DNA from: Hymenolepis diminuta
Taxonomy: Eukaryota > Platyhelminthes > Cestoda > Cyclophyllidea > Hymenolepididae
Reading direction: 5' to 3'
Assembly (NCBI GenBank): GCA_900708905.1
Contig: CAADRB010000034.1
Span: 901,734-965,733, forward strand
Length of the DNA: 64,000 nt
The position numbers and the translations under genes are program-made. The notes beneath the pieces were generated by a model. It did no database searches. It had not been told where the DNA came from and was given only the letters and a program-made list of their open reading frames with translations. Every line of letters starts with the position of its first letter. The first letter of the stretch is position 1. This document shows positions 47,881-60,992 of the stretch, in pieces.

Positions 47881-50800
47881 CCTTTTTGCGTTAACTACTG
47901 CTTAAATAACCATAACTATCAAGTCTAATTTGTTACTGTAAACAGACCACAATTCAGATAAATATTCATGGGTTTACGATTGATTACGTTAACTGCTGTC
48001 ACAACATACAAGATTTGTTTACACAAGAGATAAATAAAATCTAAACTTCTAGAAGATTTCGGTTGATGAGTCACGAAAGCGCAAATTTTTCGCAATTCAA
48101 TAATTTAAATGTATCAGTTATATTTAATTTTAATGAAGAAGCCAAAATCAGTTAACTCTAAATTATACTGATTTGCAAACTTTTAATGAATTCCAGGTTA
48201 AAAATGCAATCGATTGATCGAAAATCGATTTTATTTAATTCGTATTATATTTTTAAGAAAGTTCATATTTTTTTAATATGCGGAAGAAGTAACAATTCCT
48301 TTTTAGAGTGGACTATAAAACATTATGACAAAAAATGACATTGTAAATAAATTGTTATTTGTATGCATTGGAAAAAAACAAAGGTAACTGATCCGAATCA
48401 TTGAAACGATAAATTTTATGCTTCTTTTCATTTCGGCAAACTATGTTTGAAGATTTAATAAGAGTTTTAAGACAAAAAAGGGGCAAATTTTAAATTTTAG
48501 GATGAATTTTGAGGCAGATTTCGGAGGGAGAATAAGAATATTTTTCCTTATCCTTATTGAATGAAATTGTTAAGCGGTTAATAACACTTCATTTCCAATA
48601 TAAGTAGTACATTTGCCTTATTAAACGAAACATTTATTATATTAAGCAAGTTTAGAAAAATCAGCAATTTTCAATTAAATTATGTGATCACGTATTAGTA
48701 ATTTGATTTTATTGAAGACATTAAAGTTAATTGGTTATAAGTTTTCAAACATGGCCTCAGTTCAACAAAATATTATAGTTAAAACAGTTAACTCGATTAA
48801 ATATGCCACGTTATTTAATATCTCGATTTTTCTAACCTTAGTTCCAAACAAACAAAGCACAAATTAGATTATACAAGCATCTGGTACTTGAGTTTGAAAT
48901 TCTAGTATAATACGGATTTTTTGGCTGCTATAGGAATTCGATTTTCTTCATTTTAGCTAAGTGAGCATTTACATGGACTAAATTGAAACATTCACGCATT
49001 TTCTTTCATATCTACCTATGTACTTCTTTATCCTAATCACCGAAGTTAGTTGTAAATGCTGGTTTCCTTTTTAACAATGAAGCAAGTGAAAGTAAAGTTT
49101 TGACTAAGAACTTCTCTCAGATTCATATCAGCTACATGCAAGAGAATTTCGCAGCGAACCAAACAATAGGACCCTTGCTAAAATCATCTATGAAGAAAAG
49201 GTTGGCTCATGTCTTCCTCTTTGGAGTGCGCCATTTAGGGTACCGTACGTTTCAATTATTACAGCTACCATGACTAAGCCAGAATTAAACAAAAAACCGC
49301 CATATAACATGATAAGATGGAGTCGTAAGACTAAAAATTTGGGACATTGACCCAGTACCACTTCGCTATCCAAGGCACTTGGTCGGCATATTTAGGTGTG
49401 CAAAAATGGGTAAAAGGTCATAAGTCAGTAAAGGCACCGGTGAGTACTAACAAAACTCTAATGAGTGTACTCAAGTGTAGTTTCGATGAAAATAGGACTT
49501 ATGGTAAAATAAAAACAGTATACCTCTGTAGATATTTCCAGAACTACTGCCATTTGTGTCTACAGTGCCTAGTGATTTTGACCAAGTGTAACCATTTTTT
49601 TTTACAATGTCTATGTAGGTAATATTTTGATTATTGTATAATTATAATGCGACGGACCATTTCTAACAGACATTGTGGACAAGGAGCATTCGTTTTGATT
49701 CATTACAGAGCCTCATAATTGCCAGTATTAACCAGTCAATCGAATCATTGAATATGTAGCAATAGGTCTCGAACTCGTTGCCTCTGATCCACTGAACGTA
49801 CGCACTTTCCAGTACGCACTTATATCTCTCTCATTATTATATTTCTCTTAAAAATCGAACTAGGAATATAGCTCTTAAATCACACTATAAGCTTTTATCA
49901 TTTTTCGATCAGTGTTCACTAGCCAAGTAGCTCTGATATTGCTGATTTTATCCAACAGCTCCAGACATTAAATTTTGCTATGAAAATATGAAAAAAAGTA
50001 TTTTATACTCCAGTTTGAAACATCGATATGAGCAAAAGTTTTCAAATTCCTCTTTAAATATTTATTCAGATTACGCGTAATTTCGAAAGCTAAAATATTT
50101 CCATTTTCGCGCACAATGAAAAAGCCGAAATATTTTACAGCTTTTCGACATGGTTGAGAAATAGTGAAGATGGGGTAGTCAGTAATTAGAACAGAAGGCG
50201 TCCGAAGTCTTACGAAGATTCCTCTGCTTTCCACCAAACTTTCGCAAAATACGACTCTCATGTCTGCGTTATGCATCACTTCTAACGACTAATGTTCACT
50301 TCAGTTCCCAGACAATTGTGCTTTTGTCGCTCCCGTGTTAATAAAGCGGCACTTTTTAAGCAAAGAACTATCTTCTCTGAGCTAAGACCCTTGATTGACT
50401 TTGTCAACTTTTACAGTGCTTCTTTGTAGACTAACCGTTATTTATTTCACTCACTCAGTAATTTATGCTGCATATTTACAAAAGAGTAAGTTGAGAAGAA
50501 TATACATCAGCTCTTTACCGTTAGAAATACACCATAATCATTAACTAGACGGAAGGTAAAAACTAAATAAAAGTAAAATGAATAAAAAATACTTACAAAT
50601 GTTTTAAAAAATAAATAAATAAACGCTGATAAACAGGCGTAAGGGCAAAGAGATACTTCTCGTCGACAGGTTGGGTAAAGGCTTAGGCAGTTAATCTGTA
50701 TCGGCCAGTCTTCATGTGAAGACCACATGATTGAAATGGTTGGTAGCCCTTTGTGAATAAACAAAATATGTAGTCTCTGAACTATTGTTACCCATAGCAA

Positions 50801-53800
50801 TGTGAAAAACTTAAAAAGTTTCAATCATGCGATAGCATCTGAACGGATTAAATAGCAAAATAGTACAATAAGAGATGAAACGGGGGTCGGATAAGAGAAT
50901 ATAGAGTCAAGACATTAAGAACGTTGGAGTTGTTCACTTTTTCATACAGAGTATAGTTCAGTTCACCTTGTAAAGCTTGATTTTCGTGATTTTATCCTTG
51001 AGTATCCGGTCAGATTCATGTCCACAGCATTCGAAGCCTGTTGGTTGATCGTACCACTTAGAATTATCAGTATCTACTTACAGCCATAAACTGATAGATA
51101 TGACTAGCGGACCTCACTAAAATTCACTTAGTGTGAACTCAAACAGGCTTAATTAATTAGCGCTTAAATATCATTTAATAAGTAAAAATGACTTTCCAAT
51201 TAACTCTGTAATGTCTTAGCAATGAAATTTTCTTGATCTATTTTAATTGTGCGCAGCTGGTTGACACAATAGAGTAAAAACGCAGTTTTATATCAGAAAG
51301 CATACGTTTAATGCTGGCAAATTATTTATGCAAATCATTAAATCAATGGAAAATCCGGAAGGGAGACCCCGCTGTTGCCGAAATGTGACAAATGCGAAAC
51401 TGCGCACACCCTAAATTCTACCTATTGAGGAGGAAATTCTTTCTTTTAAATTTGTCTCACTATTTTTTGACCAAATGCACCACTGGCAACCTCTTTTTAC
51501 CTATTTATGCCAGTAAGTAATCGGGGAGAAAGGCTAAATTAGTGTGCTCTTAATTCTACGCGTGTAGCCCTCAGAACTTAGCTCGTACTAACTGACTAAG
51601 CTGGAATTAAGTTGATGGTACTTAATGATGCTATGGATGAAATTCATAATGCTCTCTTGCAGGCTTGAGCCAAACAGCATGTAAAGTTAAAATACGGTGC
51701 AGCAGCATATGGATTAAGCGAGGCCCTTCTCATTGGATGAACAAACCAAACAACAAGCTTGCACAACCAAAAGTTGCGCGTGAATATCTTGATACGTCTA
51801 ATAGGTTGTTAGGAATTCCGGAGGTAATGATAACCGCTTAGCACGTAAGCGTATGATCGTCAAAGAATTTAATGTTTTTAGATCATAAATAAGGAATGAA
51901 AGCCATTGGGAAGATTCACAGCATAGACCACTTACAAACGCATGAATACGATCTGCGCAGAGATAGACAGAGGAATGATAAAGGTATGGAAAATTATAAA
52001 AGCATCTACGTGGAGAAAAAAAATGGTTTCTTCTCAGGCTCTCTTTTCTTTTTAACGGACATCTATAAAAGGTAAATTAATGTTTATTTCAAGGGAAATT
52101 CGTACTAAGTGAATACATTGAGAGGACATGGTGGAAGGATTTCAGCAATATAATGATACTGAAAGCGATATTTTTGCTCACTTCTTACGAACTTGTAAAT
52201 GAGAACATTTGCGTTCTAAGATAAGCTTTTACTGCCTCTCTCAAAAGGCAATATGATAAACATCTGACGCAATTAAAATCACACACGAATAGCTTCACAA
52301 GACTTCACAAAATTAGAAACATCATAATATCAGCCATATCCCTATGGCTTAATAACCAAGTGATCGGAATTTGCGCGTGAGTTTTCAAGTAGATTTAAAC
52401 TCTGAATGAAGATCCAAAGACCATTTTGGCTTTGGATTATTCTCGATGATCGATCCACCAATTACTCAAGAGGAGTGGGTAAGACTGATTTTGTTTTGAA
52501 TCAAAATAAAGGACCATTAATATAAAACGAAACTTGTATTGCTTACAGTTTTACAAAAATTTATTAATAGTGCAATATTTTAATATCAAGAAAGATGTAA
52601 CTAATTGGGCAGACAATTTAAGACACCTGTTTTGGAAATTTTTTCGCTTAATCACCTATTTGAAAATCATATCGATTAAAAATTTTATTATTTAAAAAGT
52701 CATTTATCATGTAGTTCATCCGTAACAACACTTGCTCCATAAAACTTTACGGCTCAAAACAGCGCTTTTAACTCATTACTGCCTCGTTTGAAGTTTCAGA
52801 ACTGAAATAGAATCTTCTCGAAATTGAATGAAATATTTCGCTCTGAAAATGTCCACTTTAAAATATCATAGTCGTCTTTTATATATCGGGTTATTATAGG
52901 ATAAAATTTAGTTTAAATAATAAGTTAGTTATGCAAAAATTGTATTAAAATTGGCCAAGCGAATAGTGTAAAATTGGTATTATTTTAAAATAATACGAAC
53001 AGATTTTGAATCTGAAAAGGGTACCAGTAAAATATAATTTATAGAAATAACCAAACATATAATGCCAATTTCCATTTAGGTATTGGATTTTCGCTTTAAT
53101 GGTGGTGAAATTACGTTATTCTGATTATACCATTGTTTTCTAATTGCCTCTCCCCCCTCCTAACTTAATAATGAAAATTTTCAGCCTATTCATTAAGTCT
53201 ATGTTTAGCTTTAGGGCCTTAAATAGAAAATAGAGCGGAGGAGAAATCGGTCAATAGAATTTACGACTTCCTTTTGTTTGTTGCTAAAATCTGAGCAAAA
53301 CAAACATTGACGGATCATCGTAGAATATTTTTCCAGTATTTATTCAGTTTATTTCTTTACTTCTTTCTGAATTGAGCACGCCTCCCCTCAAAAATATCTC
53401 TCAACGATCAAATATCTTTGGTCTTAGGTCTGAAGGTGACATTATGATAGATATCTGTCCTTTCTGATAGATATTGAAACACTACTTTATCCAACTTAAT
53501 AAGATCATTGGTCTTTGGTGATCATTTTCATTAATTATTTCATTCGACTTTTAATTTCGAATTGATGTAGTGTTTTTATTTAGGCTCCATTTACTTAATT
53601 TTCCTAATTCAAGTTCTTCATTGGTTTTTAATCTACCTCCATGGGTTTCACTTAAAGGTTCAATAGTTTATAGCACTTTCCTAGACCCGTTCAGATTGAC
53701 ATTTAAAACAAGATAGATGAGCTGCCCTACGTCCGTCTTTAAGATCAAAACGACTTAATTTTCCGGCAAGGAATTTTTCCAGTTGAATAAGTGTTTGAAC

Positions 53801-54579
53801 TTTATTCAAAGAATTGGAGAGACTAAATTTCAAACAGTTTCAAGCCAAGAGCAATTGAATTTTTCAATATCTTACTCTATTGAAGAACTGAATTTTCTAC
53901 AGTTTCTTTAAAACTTCTTAAAGTTTATTTTCCTAATTCTATCGGGAGAAGAAACGGTTCCTAAATTATACACTATATTCGAATCGGCACTGAAACTTTG
54001 AATTTACAATAGATTAAACGACTCTTTATTAGCTACTATTAGGATTTAAAATACTCTAAGAACATTTAAAAATCAATTTCTAACCTAAACCGTTGCAGTA
54101 GAACGATTAAATTGTAGCTTTTAGTTCAAATTCATTTTACTCAATTTTCATTACCATAAAGGAAAGATAGACGTGGTAATATCAAGATCATTTATATCTC
54201 TAAGCAGAAGGAATTCCCAAATTGAAATTCAATAGCTAAAACGCGATAAGTGAATAAAAGAAGAATGGGACAAATATCTGTGTTGCGTTTATGAGTCAAT
54301 CGATGGCCAAAAGTTTATTCGCTTGGGATTGTGCGACCGTATAACCGCGCGGATAACAGCAAATAGGGCTACCAATGACTAGACGCCGACTTTTAGAAGC
54401 GCCAAAATCGGCCAAACTTAGGAGACAGAGCTTAAGACCCTAGTAATAAGACGAGGGGTATTTAATCAATATTCCGCGTGTAGTTTCAGTTCGTAAACGC
54501 AGCAAATACTGTTTAATCTATAATCAATAAAGGGTCGTAATAAGATTTACTTTAACTTATTCTACCCTTTTTTATATAG
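47881..54579. other. Gap between the micro-exon gene and the second set of micro-exons
   Basis: I searched for a first coding exon of phase 0 with a GT donor for the exons at 54580-56852 and found no convincing one. A higher-GC patch at about 54290-54510 lies just before the first of these exons and could be a promoter or a non-coding first exon. Open frames at 49188-49622 and on the minus strand at 50279-49968 and 50824-50507 have no recognisable content. Confidence 0.4.
49688..49807 (-). repeat. tRNA-derived SINE-like element, copy 7
   Basis: On the minus strand: a head ending in GATCAGAGGCAACGAGTTC, with GAGTTCGAGACC as B box, then a diverged body and a CTGTAATGAATC end. Strongly diverged. 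Confidence 0.5.
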
Positions 54580-56852
54580 GATGCAGCCGAACACGAATCT
54601 GACAGGGTAAGTTACACAACGTAAGTTTTATCCTAACACACATCAAATAGTCATAGAAAAGTGGCGTTTTGTAATGCAGTAAGATAACGAAGTGGTAAGA
54701 AAGGCGCCCCTTAATGTGTTATAATGCCCTTTATAGGGACCAGTACTGAACTTTCTACAAAGCGCCATGGACCGAGTTAAGAAGGTGAGCGTGCGTTTTG
54801 TTATGTGCATAAATGTGCATGCTTGTGCCAGGCTGGGCTAGCACTGCTGCCTCCTGCTATTCCCATTACTGCAGTCTGGGCACTGCTACTTTTCGCATAT
54901 TTGATTCTGGAGTGCATGTAGCTGCCATTACGGTAATCATTTTTTCGCCAGCAAAAAATCTCCCCCTAATGACTTGCACTGGGATACTGTTAGCTTTCAG
55001 TGAATATGAACTAGAGGAATAGATATCTGGAAATATAAATATGCCAACTAAATATTGAAAGGGAATACAAATCTTACCCATAATAACCATAATTGGATGC
55101 AGTTTAGGTAATTTATTTTTGAATTAAATACTTAAAAGGTGACGGTTCACTAAGTTTTCCTTTCAAAAAGTGAAATATATGATAGACTTGATAAAAGAAT
55201 TATTGACACCTTTTAGGCTTTCAAGCATGTATCCTACTTTACATCTGGAGGTTTATAACTGGGAGTCAAAGGGAATACCTTCGGCATACCTGAACGAATT
55301 TCACAGACTTCATCCCTCTTGCGCAGGGTTATCGATTTCGGGTTCTTAAGCTAGCCATTTTGCAGTTATTATCTCCAGGTAGCCAATCCTTTCCAACTGA
55401 TTTAAACATGTACAAGCAAATTTATTCGCCATTTAAAAATCATATTTTAGTTGCAGTTCTTCTCTTATCTTCTTTCTCATTTGGAATTAATGTAGCTGTA
55501 GTGCATCTCAGTAGACAGCCAAGTTAATGTAGGCACCCACGTACAACAATGCTGGTGACAACAGAGCTTTAAATTAATTTTTTAAATAGCATACTAACCT
55601 TTTAAATTATATTTTGCAATACATAAATTAAATTATGGTCTTTTATTCATTTCCCAAGATTAGAGGTGGAAAGAGTGACTAAATAGATCTATTTTGATAA
55701 TGTCAAAAATGAATAGTATTTTATTCGAGAGTTTGCAATGATTGCAGACCTAGATTGAGATCAGCAAGTAAGTCCAATGTAAGAGACAGGGTGAAACGTA
55801 GACAGTGAGAGATTGGCCTTGGACTAGCAAAAGTAATCCAAGGTCACGGTTTTCTTTGGCACGTCTACTTAGAATCTGCTTCAACGTTACAACTAAGTTT
55901 AATCAGAGCGCTGACTAAAGAGGAAACGGACAAAGACTAGTTATTCCAATCAACGCTTTTATGGGTTCTGGTCGGTGAGAGCGTTCGAATGCATGTTTGA
56001 CTAATAGTGGGACAGCGGAGATGTACTGAAAGTGCCTTTATCAAGTTAAGACTCATTGCCTGGACGCTAATAATGGGAAGTCGATAGTTATGTTGACCGC
56101 ATTTAGCTTTTTAACAAATCTTTGGAAGCCAGGTTCTATTTTGCCAGGAGGTAATTTAAACTTAAGCTATAAATTCTTGTGGGAAAAAATAGAGTCTCAA
56201 GTAATTTTGCTCCCTCTTATTATTACCATTGATATTATATATCATCCTGCAAGAAGGTTCCTATTTAAGCAAAGACGCCCATAGCTTAAAACCGATCATT
56301 TACTTTGGTGGCTCGAATTCTCATAATAACATAGAAAGTTCCTAAGAAGATAATTCTCTTTGGTCATGCAAACATAGAAAAGCATCTTTAAATGATATAT
56401 TTTGCAACTCCAGTGCTTGGAAAAGCATCACTAATTACTTGCATATATTGCGGATTACTACGTTTGCAGAAATTTCCTTTCATTGCAGGCGCATTAAAAT
56501 ATATTAGGATATAACATGAAAAAGTAAGCTGCCATGATTGCTAAACTATAAAATGAACTTTTTATAATGTGATGAAATCATCGTTTTGCTTTAGATATGA
56601 ACTTTTGCTAATGCACTTTTGTTCCTGAATTTCAGATTGTTCCTCCACGCAAGAAAAAAAACGTGAGTTAGTGATGATAATGGTAATGCGTCTTTAACAA
56701 AAATTCACCCATTTAAAAAAAATAAACCAAATTAAGTAAATGTGCCAACTGACACTTCTTGGCATTTCTAATTCCAGAAAAAGGTGAAATGCGAGGACTG
56801 TGAGAATGAAATAAAAGGATGTGCCCTCTTAACAGTCTGTTTGGTTAACTAA
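54580..56852 (+). CDS. Second set of micro-exons, 3' part of a gene with a Cys-rich tail
   Basis: Four exons, 54580-54606 (27 nt), 54737-54784 (48), 56636-56662 (27) and 56778-56852 (75 with stop), each have a good AG acceptor and GT donor (GTAAGT, GTGAGC, GTGAGT), and all are phase 0. Joined, they give 58 residues: DAAEHESDR, GPVLNFLQSAMDRVKK, IVPPRKKKN, and a tail with KCEDCENEIKGC that ends CLVN. The order acidic, amphipathic 16-residue, basic 9-residue repeats that of exons 3-5 of the gene at 46759 (11, 17 and 9 residues), so a tandem paralogue is likely. Because the phases fit, they might also be an alternative 3' end spliced to exons of that gene. The last four residues could be a weak prenylation site or a palmitoylated tail (inference). 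The 5' end is not found, so the CDS is partial. ATTAAA at 56853-56858 touches the stop. Confidence 0.65.
54785..56635. other. Long intron of the second micro-exon gene
   Basis: At 1.85 kb this is the longest intron I can define in the window. I see no further phase-0 micro-exon with two good splice sites in it, but exons of 20-30 nt could be missed. Confidence 0.45.
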
Positions 56853-56858
56853 TTAAAA

Positions 56859-57187
56859 GTTTTTCGCATTTTTGTGATCTGATTGAAACAGTCATTTGTT
56901 TATACAGCATAAATGACGTCCTCCCTTTGTTTGCGAATTTGCGAATTTTCAATCACCAAAAAAGATTGGAACAACTCGGTTGACATTAACACTATAAAAG
57001 GTCCATGGGCGTATTTGTGAAGCTGTTTGGCATCAACATGACAGAGATTGCAGTTAGAATAAGTCATGATGAACTAATTATATTAAATTGAAATTAGCCA
57101 TTCACTTCACCACTTAGTGTTTACTTTTACTGGAACATAACCACTGGGTGAAATGTGATATTTATAGTAGTGAAAATTATGTGAATC
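56859..57187. other. Downstream flank of the second micro-exon gene
   Basis: AT-rich, nothing recognised. Confidence 0.5.
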
Positions 57188-57310
57188 AATGGCACGGCGG
57201 TTGACGTCAAAGATCATGGGTTCGATTCTTGTTGGTGTACACTCATATGAGCGCAATGACCAACCACACTAGTTAAATCTGGCTCGAAAAAAGGGAATGG
57301 CAGAATAAGT
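57188..57310 (+). repeat. tRNA-derived SINE-like element, copy 8
   Basis: This is the only copy found on the plus strand and one of the clearest. A-box-like TGGCACGGCGG at 57190 is followed by a consensus B box GGTTCGATTC at 57219-57228, the body GACCAACCACACTAGTTAAA, TCTGG, and the tail GGCAGAATAAG. The stretch between the boxes is shorter than in a tRNA. Confidence 0.75.
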
Positions 57311-59638
57311 TTTATTCAATTTGAGAAACATACTTTTAAAATTCTACTCAATAGTATGACACATATTTTGTTACTTCAAAGTTCAAATTTCAGTATTTAA
57401 TTCCTAGGTTCCTAAGCGCATTCATTTTCCACGATACTCAGAACTTATTGATAAACTAGTTAACTTAAGTGGTAGGTCATGGCATCTCGATGACATTGCC
57501 AAATGGTCAGCAAAGGGTAAATTTTGAAAAATCAGAGCTAATTAGAGTTAGCAAAATTATAAGAAATCGAAAGTCGCTTTTAAAGTGATAGATCAATCAT
57601 GGAAAAAAACGTTCGTGAAGTAAAAGAAAAATTATTCGTCAAGAGAAAATAATTCATCACATTTGAAAGGTGATAATTTTGTTGTCTGATAGATTACACG
57701 GCCAATAATAATTTCTCACTGCTGTTTCCGCTTATTAGTACCATAAAAATCATAATGACTTATTATTACAAACAATATGAATCGGGAAAAAGATAAATGA
57801 CTAGGATATTAACATTTATCAATTGTGCTTTAACAATGGATGATCGATTTTTAAATCTGCTAAATGAAGCCTATACAAATTTTGAATCAATAGTATTATT
57901 AGAATATAAGAACATAAGAGTAAATTTTAAGAAAATACTGATAAAACCAATTTATTAAGGTTAAATGGTGAATTGAAGAAAACCGGTTAATATTCGTAAA
58001 TTTATTTGAACAGGAAGATATATAACTTTCATTATGCTGCAGTAACCGAAGGAAGCTTAAGTGAAATTAGGAGATTTCGGTTGCGAGAGGTAGGGAAAAA
58101 TTCATAGGAGCACAAATTGTGTACTCCTAAGTTCTTCAGCTGTGTGGATTTGAATAGTTAAATTTGATTGAGGCATAGTTTTGAAAGCGGTCGGAAGAAA
58201 ATTTCACTGGATGTCGTTCGATGATTTTAAATTTGCATTCTCATGATTGCATAATTTGCAAACTTATTCCTTTTTTCCTTAATAAAAGAAAACTTACGTC
58301 TGGCATTACTTGATTTTAAGGATTGGTTGGTGATTTCAATTCCGTGGTAGAAATAACTCGACCATTTTCATAACTACCTGAGCTTGGGAGAAACGCGCCT
58401 TCTGGAAGAATTTGCTTTCCCTATCTTCACAATTAATTGGTGGTGTAAACGAGAGGAGAAATAGTCTAATAAACTCAGTTGTAGCGGCTTGCACACTGTG
58501 ACCGCTTGCCTCTTGATTATTTACTAAGTATATACCAACAGAGATAAATAAAGTTTCATTCTCAAATGTCTACTTTAACAGCACTGTTCGCGGAAAAATT
58601 CTGGAAATTTCGCCCTTTGTCTTAAGAATCCAGAGTAATTGAGAAACGATAGATCTTCGACCCTTATTAATCAATTTTAAATTGAAAAATGCACCCATAT
58701 TTTCTCTTCAGAGTAGATTAACCAATGGATATCGTTTTTATATTCCGATTCGTGTCATTTGCAAAGACCAAAAAACACTGTTGACACTTGAAAATTCACA
58801 TTTGACTGCTATCGTCAAAGGAGTAGTTAATTATCTCAACCAATTACGAAGCCTATTTTCCGCGTTTAATTAGTAATAATTCATTCTGGAGGATTGACTA
58901 GATCACTGACTGTTCAACTAAGAACTTGAATTCTCTGCATATCTTTAAAAAAAACAAGCAGATACAACTAATGGTAAAATTATCATTATAGATGACCTCT
59001 CATTTTAATGCACGTTAGTAAGAAAGCTATGAGAACTAGTAAATCAGAGACAAACTGATTAATTAAGTTGTCAACAAGGAAGGCAACTTAAGATCCAGCT
59101 TCCTCTAATCAAACAAGACGTCGACTCACCTGTAAAATTACCACCAAAGAAATAAGAATAAACAATCTTTCTAAATAATACTTTAAGATATAAAAAAAAA
59201 TAATCTTTTAACTATGATTTTTTATATTTAACATATATGTGGAAGGATATTAATTGAACAGAGATTGCAAAACATCGAAGATATAGAAAATTTGGAGCCT
59301 TTTGAAAGCGTTAACTCAACGGCATGTTTGAGTTGATTAAGATTGCAGCTTGAAGATTCTGGAAAAGTTGTTCAAGCGTTTCCTCTCTAATCTATCTATA
59401 TTAGCTATTAATTCACTTTTCTGATAATAAAATTGTACAGTACATATAGACAACTTATAGCAAGAACTATTTATTAGGCTTTAATTTAAAGAGCGTTAGC
59501 ATCAGTAAGACAATTATGAAAAATTAATCGTTTTGTTCATAAAAAAATTCGGATAAAAGTACCAAAGGCGAACTAGTCCTGATAGCCTATTGCCCAAAAG
59601 TGAATATCAAAATTGTCACGTGTTAGAGGTTAGGCTCA
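57311..59638. other. Intergenic DNA, no gene seen
   Basis: AT-rich. A 63-residue open frame at 58682-58873 has no motif. Confidence 0.5.
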
Positions 59639-59726
59639 GATTTGACCTCAGATCTGACTGAGGCGGAGAAATGACGGATGTACGTGAGGTCAAATCAGTT
59701 CGTTTACTTCGCCGACCACTTATAAG
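59639..59726 (+). promoter_or_regulatory. Candidate promoter with a perfect 12-bp inverted repeat
   Basis: Arms GATTTGACCTCA (59639-59650) and TGAGGTCAAATC (59685-59696) match perfectly around a 34-nt loop. Each arm contains a nuclear-receptor-type half-site (TGACCT / AGGTCA). The loop has ATGACGGATG and TACG. A TATAAG box follows at 59721-59726, the same box as in the promoter before 46759. A start near 59750 is predicted. Confidence 0.45.
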
Positions 59727-59810
59727 CTTGTATCATTTAACATATCCGTTAAAAGTTAAGAGTATATATATCTTTCTACTTATAATTGTAAGTAAAAGTT
59801 TATATTTAAA

Positions 59811-59837
59811 ATGGCTCCTGTAGAAAGCAGAGTTCCA
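59811..59837 (+). CDS. Possible first micro-exon of a third gene
   Basis: An ATG in AAAATG context, about 85 nt after a TATAAG box, opens MAPVESRVP. It is followed by CCA|GTTAGA, close to the CCA|GTTAGT donor used by exon 2 of the gene at 46759. This would be a 27-nt phase-0 exon. Read through, the frame stops after 15 codons. I found no partner exon in the 4 kb up to the window edge, so the gene may continue outside or the call may be wrong. Confidence 0.25.
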
Positions 59838-60992
59838 GTTAGATATTTTATGGTGTAATTTTGCTTTATTAACCAGCATTTTTCAAGTAATCTAATCCAA
59901 AAGGAAAATCCTATTTCACTAGATGACTAACTCTCCAATTTGTGTGAATGCTCACATTGATCGCTATCAAAAGATAAACACAAGTCGATGTTAGCCCTCA
60001 CACGCAGTTCCTGTTGCTATGCCACTTTCAAAGTTCAAGCGAAATGGCAGCAACTGGTGCACATGCAGTTGTGCAGTAGCCGTGGCCACCGGACAGCAGA
60101 CACAGTTAGTTATTTAGTTGCGAAGTTCCATCACATGCCAATGAGTCATCTGGCAACTTGACAACATGTCACCCAGTGGCTTGAATAAATAAACAGTTAA
60201 AATAATTTCAGTAAAAATAAAACATAACAAATGGAGCAGTTAATAGGCAATAAATGCATTTTGACAAATGAAACAAAGCGCTTAGACACTACGAGGCTTA
60301 AAATCAGGGATTGTTGGGATATATTGTATCCGATTTTAAATAAAATTTAAGGGAATTAAGTTGATACTGGTTAGCTAACGTTGATCGAATAATTCTGAAT
60401 GATATGTGATTCACTGTAAAAGCGTCCGAAGTGTAGACTAGACCTGTTTGTGCAACCCTATATCAGACTAATAACTGCACGATTCTTGAGTCTTTCTATT
60501 TCCATTACCTTGCAGGAGTTAAGACTAACGGTTATCAGCCAATAGCAGAAAATCTAGAGGTCCAGAAGATAGGATAGTGAGTAAAGCGAACTTTATTGAA
60601 TAGCAACAATTAAGGATTGAGTTAGTTGGAAAAAGTGGATGAGTGAGAGAACGCTGAGGAAAAAATGGGATGAAGGAAAATGTAAGGAAATATGGGGGGA
60701 GGGAGCGTGAGAATGAGCATCTGTACCACTAGTTTTACAATCGCCGTTTGTTGGATTTTACAGACAAAAACTGAATTGTTGGGCCAGAGATGAGTAAATC
60801 GTTAATCAATATTCCTCAACTGGGATGATCTAAAACAAATTCAAGGAGACGCGAAAAGTAAAATTGGTATTTCAACAAAATGATTTAAATTAGTGTTGAT
60901 CAAAAATTATTTTTCAGAAGCATTTAGAGGCAATCTTTGAAACTTTACTTTCTATACTTCCTCTGTATTATTCACATTGCTGTCGAACAATC
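59838..60992. other. Flank with a higher-GC patch
   Basis: The stretch 60000-60180 has higher GC and a short hairpin (TGCACA / TGTGCA at about 60058-60075). A 33-residue frame starting at 60019 is too short to judge. The remainder includes a purine-rich stretch at 60600-60715 with a G6 run. Confidence 0.35.

Noticed and set aside
49188..49622. Frames around a GTGAGT donor-like site at 49441
   Set aside because: The frame has no motif, no good acceptor bounds it, and the antisense frame is also open.
54290..54340. ATG exon MSQSMAKSLFAWDCAT followed by GTATAA as first exon of the second set
   Set aside because: The phase fits, but the donor is weak and the sequence is unlike the acidic N terminus of the possible paralogue.
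54581..54606. ATG inside the first exon of the second micro-exon set as a start codon
   Set aside because: In that frame the next exon hits a stop after 22 codons, while the other frame stays open through all four exons.
22693..57310. Functional tRNA genes at the B-box sites
   Set aside because: No acceptor or anticodon stems close around the B boxes, and the copies share a non-tRNA body and tail, so they are SINE-like repeats.
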